Shown: positions 1 through 4,897 of the stretch, piece after piece
Position numbering within the stretch: position 1 is the stretch's first letter
How the letters are laid out: each line of letters begins with the position of its first letter
NCBI GenBank assembly: GCA_903868205.1
Contig: CAIPUJ010000089.1
Location: 1-5,995 of the forward strand
Direction: 5' to 3'
Length of the DNA stretch: 5,995 nucleotides
Source of the DNA: an uncultured bacterium
GTDB taxonomy: Bacteria > Patescibacteriota > Minisyncoccia > Phycocordibacterales > GWA1-40-21
Notes under the pieces: model-generated
Seen by the model: only the letters and a program-made list of their open reading frames with translations
Told to the model about the DNA's origin: nothing
Database searches by the model: none
Translations under genes and position numbers: made by a program

Positions 1-45
1 TACTGATATTAAAATTATTTGAAAATTATTTTTCATATATATTAT

Positions 46-570
46 TTATTTTCTAAAAATAAAACCGTAGTGTTGTGCACCGGCTGAAATCTCTCTATCC
101 AAAACAAAACCATGTTTTACAAACAACTCTTGAGATTTTTCTTTTGATAAAACATCTTTGGCCTGCGGACCAACACCACCAAAAGAACTGAGCCAATCTA
201 TCACAAGTACCCTGCCTCCTTTTTTAAGAATTCTTTTTACTTCTTGTATAGGATTATCTTTGTTTTCTAATTGAAAAAGTATGTTTGCTAAAACAACGGC
301 ATCCATTGAAGCTTCTCTTAATTTGCTTCCGCCAAGATGATCTAAGTCTGACCAAATAATTTCAATATTAGCCAGATGTCTAGCCTGTGCCTCCTTTTTT
401 ACCTTCTGCAAAAGATCCTTTTGGATATCTAGAGCATAAACACGCCCAGTACTACCTACAGCTTCCGCTGCAGCAAAAGAATAGAAACCAGAACCAGATC
501 CAAAATCGGCAACGTAATTCCCTTCTCCTAAACTAAGTTGTGCTATATTTTTTTCTGGATCTGAAAACAT
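46..570 (-). CDS. Class I SAM-dependent methyltransferase (UbiE/Methyltransf_11-like), substrate unknown
   Basis: This 174-residue cytosolic protein has a Rossmann-like methyltransferase fold. Motif I, VADFGSGSGFY (residues 20-30), is the glycine-rich SAM-binding loop. D48 in YALDI (45-49) is the acidic residue expected to hold the SAM ribose. D90-AVVLANILF (90-99) corresponds to motif IV and ILKKGGRVLVIDW (114-126) to the post-motif strand. There is no signal peptide or membrane segment. It is shorter than typical UbiE proteins (about 230-250 residues) and has little beyond the core, so the substrate cannot be named; ubiquinone synthesis is not implied. The ATG at 568-570 is chosen because an in-frame TAA lies 12 nt upstream and the conserved-looking N-terminus follows directly. 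No Shine-Dalgarno sequence precedes it. It lies downstream of gyrA in the same direction, 214 bp away, and probably has its own promoter. Family assignment is firm; function is open. Confidence 0.88.
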   Translation of the reverse strand: MFSDPEKNIAQLSLGEGNYVADFGSGSGFYSFAAAEAVGSTGRVYALDIQKDLLQKVKKEAQARHLANIEIIWSDLDHLGGSKLREASMDAVVLANILFQLENKDNPIQEVKRILKKGGRVLVIDWLSSFGGVGPQAKDVLSKEKSQELFVKHGFVLDREISAGAQHYGFIFRK

Positions 571-610
571 GATTGATTTTTAAGAAACGAAGTGACTATA
601 AAAATCATCA

Positions 611-706
611 CCCCGCCAAATCTAATTTGATTTTGTAAATAAACTAATTCTTCCAAGTAAACTTTAAAATAAAATTTTGATTTATTTTCAGAATATTTGG
701 CTGGGG
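611..706 (-). promoter_or_regulatory. Structured 5' leader or small RNA upstream of the methyltransferase
   Basis: On the plus strand CCCCGCCAAAT (611-621) is complementary to ATTTGGCTGGGG (695-706), giving 11 base pairs with one bulged base; A610-T707 extends it. In a minus-strand transcript starting near 726 this would close a domain of about 96 nt. Inside, an AU-rich helix (AAAUAAAU with GUUUAUUU) can form, and a competing local hairpin CAAAT-CTA-ATTTG (617-629) overlaps one arm, so two alternative folds are possible. Five U residues (plus 600-604) follow the closing stem by six nucleotides, which might allow weak termination and release of a short RNA. No known riboswitch or 6S RNA consensus was recognised. 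The pairing is visible in the sequence; a regulatory role is inference. Confidence 0.42.
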
Positions 707-732
707 TCTATCTATAACCTCACTTATTAATA

Positions 733-741
733 ATTATATCA
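733..741 (-). promoter_or_regulatory. Extended -10 promoter, probably for the methyltransferase
   Basis: The minus strand reads TGATATAAT: a perfect TATAAT (738-733) preceded by the TGn element (741-739). A TTTACA hexamer lies 19 bp upstream (763-758), longer than the usual 17 bp, so recognition would depend mainly on the extended -10. Predicted initiation is near 726, giving a leader of about 155 nt before the ATG at 570. The same 11-mer, TGATATAATTA, recurs at the promoter proposed for the MBL-gyrA unit. Confidence 0.6.
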
Positions 742-770
742 CAAAACAAAAAACAATTGTAAAACAATGT
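741..770 (-). terminator. Weak AT-rich terminator candidate after gyrA
   Basis: Downstream of the gyrA stop, the minus strand reads ATTGT-TTT-ACAAT (768-756) followed by a U-rich tract (753-741, broken by single bases). The stem is five pairs with one G-C, far weaker than the terminator at 4203-4236, and it overlaps the spacer of the methyltransferase promoter. Read-through from gyrA into the methyltransferase is therefore likely. Confidence 0.25.
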
Positions 771-784
771 CTGTGGAGAACGTT

Positions 785-3247
785 TTATATACAAGTCACA
801 GAAGCGATTGAATCCCCTTCTCTTAATTTCATAATTCTTACACCCTGAGTTTGCCTTCCAAGTACAGGGACTTCTTTTATTTCAACTCTTATAACCTGAC
901 TCTTTTTAGATATTGTCGCTATTTCCTCTTCATTTTCTGTAACAACCATAGAAGAAATTATCTCTCCTGTCTTTGTAGTTACTTTCATTGTCTTGATACC
1001 GGAACCTCCACGATTTTGAACTTTGTATTCTTTTAGAGATGTTTTTTTACCATATCCATTTGAGCTTACTACCAAGAATTCTGGATTTGTCATTTCTTTC
1101 TTAATAATATCAGTACCAACAACAAAATCTGCTTTACCAAGCTTCACGCCTCTCACTCCAGCAGCATTTCTTCCCATTACACGGATATCTTTACCTTTAA
1201 ATCTTATGGATTGTCCTTTTGATGTTGCAATAATTACTTCATCTGAATCAGTAAGGAAAAGCGCAGACTTGAGCTCATCCCCTGCATCAAGAGAAATAGC
1301 AATGAGACCATTTCTTCTTACGTCCTTGAAACTTTCTGCATCTACTCTCTTTGCTGTACCATTTTTAGTGACCAAAATAAGAGAAAGTTTTTCACTCTTT
1401 AGCTCTTTAGGCATTACAAGAACAGAAGTTACTTTTTCTTCATTTGATATGGCAAGATAATTTACAATTGATTTACCTTTTGTAGCTCTTTTACCTTCAG
1501 GTAATTCATACATCTTTATCTGATATGCCTTTCCTTTGTCAGTAAAGAATAATATGTCGTTGTGTGTAGAAGCTGTGACAAAGTGAGTAATAAAATCCTC
1601 TTCTTTTGTATCAAGGTCTACCACACCTACACCACCTCTTTTTTGTTTTTTATATTCGTCTGGATTTGTTCTTTTTACATAACCTCCAGAAGTAAGCACG
1701 AGCATACTCTCTTCATCAGCAATTAAATCTTCTTCAGAAAGAGCAACTACACCACCTTTTATAACCTTCGTTCTTCTTTCATCACCATACTTCTCCTTTA
1801 ATTCAGCAAGTTCAGATTTGATTATTTGAACAATTCTTTTTGGTTTAGACAAAATATCTTTCAAATCTTCAATAAGAGCTTGGACGGCTTTCAATTCATC
1901 TTCTATTTTCTTTCTTTCAAGACCAGCAAGCTTCTGCAAGCGCATTTCAAGAATTGCATTCGCCTGTATTTCAGAAAACTTAAAGACCTTCATGAGCTGT
2001 AGACGTGCGTCATCTACATCTTTTGATTTTTTAATGAGTTTAATAATCTCATCTATATGATCAAGTGCTTTTTTAAGACCAAGTAAAATATGTTCTCTAG
2101 CTTGAGCTTTTTTCAAATCGTATTCTGTCCTTCTTTTGATAACAATTTTTCTATGAGAAATAAATTCATCTAAAAATGTCTTTAGAGAAAGAGTTTTTGG
2201 AACACCATCTACGAGAGCAACTAAGTTGAAGTGGAATTTCTCCTCAAGCTGAGTATGTTTGTATAAATAATTTAATACGCTTTGCGGTTGAGCGCCATTT
2301 TTCAAATCTATTGCGATACGAATATCTTTTGTGGATTCATCTCTCAAACCCTTTATACCTTCTATTTTCTTTTCTCTTACAAGCTCGGCAATTGCAATAA
2401 TAAGCTCGGCTTTATTTACTCTATAAGGAATAGAGGTAACAATTATTTGAAATTGTCCTTTCTTATCTTCTACTATTTCTGCATGTCCACGAGTAACAAC
2501 TCCGCCACGACCAGTAGCATAAGCATGACTAATATCTGATTGATTAAAAATAATTCCGCCAGTTGGAAAATCAGGACCCTTTATAAATTTCAATAAGTCT
2601 TCTGTTGTTGCATCTTCATTATCTATGAGGTGCACAGTAGCATCAACAACCTCATTTAAATTGTGAGGAGGAATGTTTGTCGCCATACCAACAGCGATAC
2701 CTAAAGTACCATTAAGTAGAAGATTCGGTGCAGCAGATGGAAGTACTGATGGCTCTTTCTTTGTATTGTCGTAGTTTGGGTGCCAATCAACAGTTTCCTT
2801 TTCTAAGTCCTTTAGCATTTCTCCAGAAATCTTAGACATCTTCGCCTCTGTATACCTCATAGCAGCAGCTGAGTCTCCGTCGATGTTTCCAAAGTTACCT
2901 TGTCCTATAATAAGAGGATATCTAAAAGAAAAATCTTGCGCCATCTTTACCATAGAATCATAAACAGCAACGTCACCGTGTGGGTGATAATTACCAAGCA
3001 CTTCTCCCACAACAGCAGCAGATTTTCTTGTCTTTGCACCAGCAGTCAAATTCATCTGACCCATAGCATAAAGAATTCTTCTGTGCACAGGCTTCAAACC
3101 ATCGCGAATATCAGGAAGAGCACGCTGCGTGATAACAGACATGGCGTAGTCCAAATACGACTCCTTCATTTCAGTAATGATATTTCTATCTGAAAGCAAT
3201 CTGTGTTCAGTATTTATTTCCTTTTTCTCTTCTTTTTCTTTCGCCAT
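785..3247 (-). CDS. gyrA: DNA gyrase subunit A
   Basis: Complete 820-residue type IIA topoisomerase A subunit, which with GyrB introduces negative supercoils using ATP. The winged-helix breakage-reunion domain contains the DNA-binding segment around 74-110 and catalytic Tyr132 in AAMRYTEAK. The tower follows (IPYRVNKAELI, 273-283), then a coiled-coil gate (about 370-490) with MRLQKLAGLE (435-444). The C-terminal beta-pinwheel runs from about 500 to the end. The GyrA box QKRGGVG (535-541) supports gyrase over ParC, although the sixth position is Val where E. coli has Lys; a degenerate QNRGGSG lies in a later blade. Length matches Bacillus GyrA (about 820) and lacks the acidic tail of E. coli GyrA. 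Val93 occupies the E. coli Ser83 position; Asp97 matches Asp87. The gene starts 32 bp after the MBL stop with no Shine-Dalgarno. A TAAAAT at 3260-3255 could drive an almost leaderless transcript, but no -35 is evident. Confidence 0.97.
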   Translation of the reverse strand: MAKEKEEKKEINTEHRLLSDRNIITEMKESYLDYAMSVITQRALPDIRDGLKPVHRRILYAMGQMNLTAGAKTRKSAAVVGEVLGNYHPHGDVAVYDSMVKMAQDFSFRYPLIIGQGNFGNIDGDSAAAMRYTEAKMSKISGEMLKDLEKETVDWHPNYDNTKKEPSVLPSAAPNLLLNGTLGIAVGMATNIPPHNLNEVVDATVHLIDNEDATTEDLLKFIKGPDFPTGGIIFNQSDISHAYATGRGGVVTRGHAEIVEDKKGQFQIIVTSIPYRVNKAELIIAIAELVREKKIEGIKGLRDESTKDIRIAIDLKNGAQPQSVLNYLYKHTQLEEKFHFNLVALVDGVPKTLSLKTFLDEFISHRKIVIKRRTEYDLKKAQAREHILLGLKKALDHIDEIIKLIKKSKDVDDARLQLMKVFKFSEIQANAILEMRLQKLAGLERKKIEDELKAVQALIEDLKDILSKPKRIVQIIKSELAELKEKYGDERRTKVIKGGVVALSEEDLIADEESMLVLTSGGYVKRTNPDEYKKQKRGGVGVVDLDTKEEDFITHFVTASTHNDILFFTDKGKAYQIKMYELPEGKRATKGKSIVNYLAISNEEKVTSVLVMPKELKSEKLSLILVTKNGTAKRVDAESFKDVRRNGLIAISLDAGDELKSALFLTDSDEVIIATSKGQSIRFKGKDIRVMGRNAAGVRGVKLGKADFVVGTDIIKKEMTNPEFLVVSSNGYGKKTSLKEYKVQNRGGSGIKTMKVTTKTGEIISSMVVTENEEEIATISKKSQVIRVEIKEVPVLGRQTQGVRIMKLREGDSIASVTCI

Positions 3248-3279
3248 GGATTTTATTTTAGTAAACTGTTAAAAATAAT

Positions 3280-3918
3280 TTAATTACTTGCTGACAAGAC
3301 TACAACCTCACCTTCCTTACCATCCAAATCTTTCTTCTTGATTGTGAGCTTATCTATTGGTTTAACATTTTCTTCGCCAGCCTCTTTCAAATATTTTTTC
3401 AAAGCATCTTTATTACCGACATCACCAAAGTGCATCGGAATAATTATCTTCGGTTCAATTTCTACAGAAAGCTTTTCTGCTTTTACCGCGTCTATTACTC
3501 CATCATCCCCAATCGGAAGGAAAAGAATATCTACATCACCCAAAGACTCCTTAACGCTACTTGAAAGATTAATATCGGAAAGTGCACCAAGGAAACAAAG
3601 ATTCATATTTTCCAAAGTCACAGAATAAATTGTATTAATTCTTTCTTTACCTCCGTAATTAGACTTTGAACCAAAACCTTTTATAAAAATATCTTTTACT
3701 TCATATTCTCCTGGGCCAGTTATCACAAAAGGCTCTTTACCATTATAGGAAAGATTTTCTGAACCATTCATATCTGGGTGATTAATACTGACTAAAGCAA
3801 TATCAGCGAAGAAACGTGAGGACTTAAATTTTGACTCTTTTGAAATTGGATTAAAAGCGAGGGTGGTATCGCCAAACTGAACCTTAAAAAATTCCACTCC
3901 TTGGTAAGTGATGATCAT
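3280..3918 (-). CDS. Degenerate metallo-beta-lactamase-fold protein (UlaG/UPF0173-like)
   Basis: This 212-residue cytosolic protein resembles the COG2220/UlaG-like branch of the metallo-beta-lactamase fold. The N-terminus MIITYQGVEFFKVQFGDTTLAFNP matches the family's first strands. LFLPIGDDG (132-140) and PMHFGD (161-166) match the family's LPIGD and PMHY segments. The metal-binding residues are mostly gone: canonical THxHxDH reads SINHPDM (44-50), keeping only His47 and Asp49; the HGS region reads GFGSKS (81-86) without His; the AGDT aspartate region reads LGAL (110-113). His163 remains. Hydrolase activity is therefore doubtful and a structural or binding role is plausible. The gene sits just upstream of gyrA (32 bp) and is likely co-transcribed with it. 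A weak GGG (3926-3924) lies five nucleotides before the ATG. The fold assignment is fairly secure; no specific function can be given. Confidence 0.85.
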   Translation of the reverse strand: MIITYQGVEFFKVQFGDTTLAFNPISKESKFKSSRFFADIALVSINHPDMNGSENLSYNGKEPFVITGPGEYEVKDIFIKGFGSKSNYGGKERINTIYSVTLENMNLCFLGALSDINLSSSVKESLGDVDILFLPIGDDGVIDAVKAEKLSVEIEPKIIIPMHFGDVGNKDALKKYLKEAGEENVKPIDKLTIKKKDLDGKEGEVVVLSASN

Positions 3919-4149
3919 ATTTACCCAAAAAAATTTTTACTAATAAAAAAGTTAATCACGACATTTAACATTATGTGCCTATTCAGAAAAAATATTATTC
4001 TTTTTGAAAAACTTTATGTACAAAACTAACTTTTTTGCATTATGCATATAAATTAGTCATGAACACAACTCGTCATAATCTACGTAACACACATTTATTT
4101 ACCAAAACAGCTTATTGCATAATGTGTTAGTAAAAACTTTAACGGGTTA
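3919..4149 (-). other. Long AT-rich non-coding leader of the MBL-gyrA unit
   Basis: No convincing ORF or known RNA gene is seen. If the promoter at 4150-4177 is used, about 220 nt are transcribed before the MBL start. Several inverted repeats lie within: AAAAAAGTTA (3945-3954) with TAACTTTTTT (4027-4036), ten perfect pairs; TAACACACATT (4085-4095) with AATGTGTTA (4121-4129), nine pairs with a two-base bulge; and the odd palindrome TGCAT-T-ATGCA (4036-4046), partly repeated inverted at 4116-4124. AAAAACTTTA occurs directly at 4007-4016 and 4132-4141. In such AT-rich DNA several of these may be chance. Confidence 0.35.
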
Positions 4150-4177
4150 ATTATATCATTTTAAAAGGCTTAAGCAA
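4150..4177 (-). promoter_or_regulatory. Extended -10 promoter for the MBL-gyrA unit
   Basis: The minus strand reads TTGCTT (4177-4172), a 16-bp spacer, then TATAAT (4155-4150) with TGA (4158-4156) directly before it. The -10 is perfect and extended; the -35 keeps only the TTG. Initiation would fall near 4143. It lies just beyond the terminator of the orphan gene, as expected for an independent downstream unit. Many other AT-rich -10-like hexamers lie closer to the MBL start, but none has the TGn plus TATAAT combination. Confidence 0.58.
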
Positions 4178-4202
4178 CCTTAAATTACCTATTTTAGACA
4201 AT

Positions 4203-4236
4203 AAAAAACCGCGTGGTAGGATAAACCTCACCACGC
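4203..4236 (-). terminator. Strong intrinsic terminator of the orphan 130-residue gene
   Basis: On the minus strand GCGTGGT (4236-4230), a bulged G, AGG, a five-base loop TTTAT, CCT and ACCACGC (4217-4211) form a ten-pair stem with one bulge. GG and six U residues (4208-4203) follow. The U tract lies only on the minus-strand exit side, so it terminates leftward transcription. It starts 29 bp after the stop codon at 4265. Confidence 0.9.
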
Positions 4237-4264
4237 AGTAAATAGAAGTAAACTTCACAAAAAC

Positions 4265-4657
4265 TCAACCCGTAGCAGCAAGCATTTTGTAAGTGCTAGC
4301 AACCAGTTTTTTTTGTAGTTCCTCAATAATACGAGTAATTTGCTCTGGCCCCAGAATTGATTTTTCATCTAAAGCTATTTTTCCTGGATTGCAAATCCTA
4401 GAAATTAGACTGCTTGGATTAGAGAATTCTTTTATCCCCGTCTGCTCGATAACTTCAAGCAAGCCTTTTGTGGCATCAATAGCTTCTTTTGAACCTTCAA
4501 AAGAAAAAGATGACGTAATCAAAAGCTTAAAATCATGTCCAGGACCACGTGTTATGCAGATACCATACTTATTAGTACCTTTTTCCTTTACGATTGAAAG
4601 CTCAAGATCCCGTGGATGTGTAAAAATTTCTAATGCATCCATTAAGCTTACACTCAT
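4265..4657 (-). CDS. Conserved-looking hypothetical protein, 130 residues, no recognised family
   Basis: I do not recognise this protein. Three probable beta strands come first (LELSIVKEK, about 18-26; KYGICITRG, 30-38; FKLLITSSFSFEG, 43-55). They are followed by a long amphipathic helix (SKEAIDATKGLLEVIEQTG, 56-74), a Pro/Gly-rich linker with a lone Cys (ICNPGK, 87-92), and a C-terminal helix (GPEQITRIIEELQKKLVAS, 103-121). It is predicted soluble, with no signal peptide or membrane segment. It is preferred over the overlapping opposite-strand frame because it has a strong Shine-Dalgarno, a promoter candidate at the right distance and an excellent terminator just downstream. It is monocistronic and divergent from rpsA. 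A small alpha/beta binding or regulatory domain is possible, but that is only a guess from secondary structure read by eye. Confidence 0.75.
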   Translation of the reverse strand: MSVSLMDALEIFTHPRDLELSIVKEKGTNKYGICITRGPGHDFKLLITSSFSFEGSKEAIDATKGLLEVIEQTGIKEFSNPSSLISRICNPGKIALDEKSILGPEQITRIIEELQKKLVASTYKMLAATG

Positions 4658-4660
4658 AAC

Positions 4661-4670
4661 TTCCCCCTTT
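4661..4670 (-). promoter_or_regulatory. Strong Shine-Dalgarno of the orphan gene
   Basis: The minus strand reads AAAGGGGGAA, with the G run at 4667-4663, five nucleotides before the ATG at 4657-4655. It fixes the start codon and is the only strong ribosome binding site in the window. Confidence 0.8.
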
Positions 4671-4681
4671 TGTTAAGTTAA

Positions 4682-4690
4682 CATATATCA
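4682..4690 (-). promoter_or_regulatory. Extended -10 promoter candidate for the orphan gene
   Basis: The minus strand reads TGATATATG: TGA (4690-4688) before TATATG (4687-4682), four of six matches to TATAAT. Initiation near 4675 would give a leader of about 18 nt just long enough to hold the Shine-Dalgarno. No -35 is visible at 17 bp. An alternative is TTGACA at 4741-4736 with the weak TTTACT (4718-4713) 17 bp downstream. Confidence 0.42.
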
Positions 4691-4713
4691 AATACCGACC
4701 TGTCTGCTTTCTA

Positions 4714-4749
4714 GTAAATACTATTCAAGCAATCTTGTCAAGTATTTAC
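4714..4749. repeat. 36-bp interrupted palindrome between the divergent orphan and rpsA genes, candidate operator
   Basis: GTAAATACT (4714-4722) and AGTATTTAC (4741-4749) are perfect nine-base inverted repeats. Between them CAAG (4726-4729) and CTTG (4734-4737) form a second, inner pair on the same centre (4731/4732). That gives 13 symmetric pairs over 36 bp. The right arm overlaps the -35 hexamer proposed for rpsA, and the whole element lies upstream of the orphan gene's extended -10. The spacing suits a dimeric regulator contacting more than one helical turn. The symmetry is directly visible; the operator role is inference. Confidence 0.5.
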
Positions 4750-4772
4750 AAACCTCAATATTCCTGTATTAT
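4745..4772 (+). promoter_or_regulatory. Sigma-70-type promoter of rpsA
   Basis: TTTACA (4745-4750) and TATTAT (4767-4772) each match consensus at five of six positions, with a 16-bp spacer. Initiation near 4779 gives a leader of about 118 nt before the ATG at 4898. Confidence 0.62.
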
Positions 4773-4789
4773 TTCCCTATTAATAGCGG

Positions 4790-4859
4790 TTGCGCATTAA
4801 GATAATCTCGGTCATCAGAAAACACTAGTTTTGGAAGATGAACGAACCTTATTGAGCAA
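4790..4859 (+). promoter_or_regulatory. Long imperfect stem-loop in the rpsA mRNA leader
   Basis: Three stacked helices share one axis. The outer helix pairs 4790-4801 with 4848-4859, ten of twelve positions (mismatches G4794/A4855 and T4797/T4852). The middle helix pairs CGGTCATC (4809-4816) with GATGAACG (4837-4844), seven of eight. The apical helix pairs AAAAC (4819-4823) with GTTTT (4828-4832) around an ACTA loop. A purine-rich GGAA (4833-4836) lies in the internal loop beneath the apex. The layout suggests autoregulation by S1, as known for E. coli rpsA, but no homology to that RNA is claimed. Confidence 0.5.
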
Positions 4860-4870
4860 AAACAAATGTG

Positions 4871-4890
4871 TCCGCCACAAGCGGATTTTT
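4871..4890 (+). promoter_or_regulatory. Terminator-like hairpin immediately before the rpsA start
   Basis: TCCGC (4871-4875) and GCGGA (4881-4885) pair around a CACAA loop and are followed by five T residues (4886-4890), then AATTATT and the ATG. A G4870-U4886 wobble could extend the stem. The shape is that of a short intrinsic terminator or attenuator inside the rpsA leader, 12 nt before the start codon. It also pairs the only GGA near the start, so it could instead control ribosome access. Confidence 0.5.
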
Positions 4891-4897
4891 AATTATT

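Noticed and set aside
11..31. Direct repeat AAAATTATTT separated by one base after the methyltransferase
   Set aside because: Pure AT sequence at the window edge, likely chance or slippage; no GC hairpin for a terminator.
543..608. Possible 21-codon leader peptide (MIFIVTSFLKNQ...) overlapping the methyltransferase start on the minus strand
   Set aside because: The preceding GGGG is only about two bases from its ATG and is better explained as one arm of the long inverted repeat; no regulatory codon run is seen.
851..3193. Several plus-strand ORFs of 61-145 codons inside gyrA and a further one inside the MBL gene
   Set aside because: They lie opposite well-recognised proteins, have low-complexity Ser/Phe/Tyr-rich translations and no start signals; they are antisense shadows.
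4165..4181. Perfect palindrome GCTTAAGC within AAGG...CCTT
   Set aside because: Short, and it overlaps the -35 of the proposed MBL-gyrA promoter; too small to call an operator without comparative support.
4293..4676. Plus-strand 127-codon ORF opposite the orphan gene
   Set aside because: The minus-strand frame has a strong Shine-Dalgarno, promoter and terminator; the plus frame has none of these.
4838..4855. Five-codon upstream ORF (MNEPY) in the rpsA leader
   Set aside because: GGAAG sits only one base from its ATG and the codons lie in the proposed stem; nothing indicates translation.
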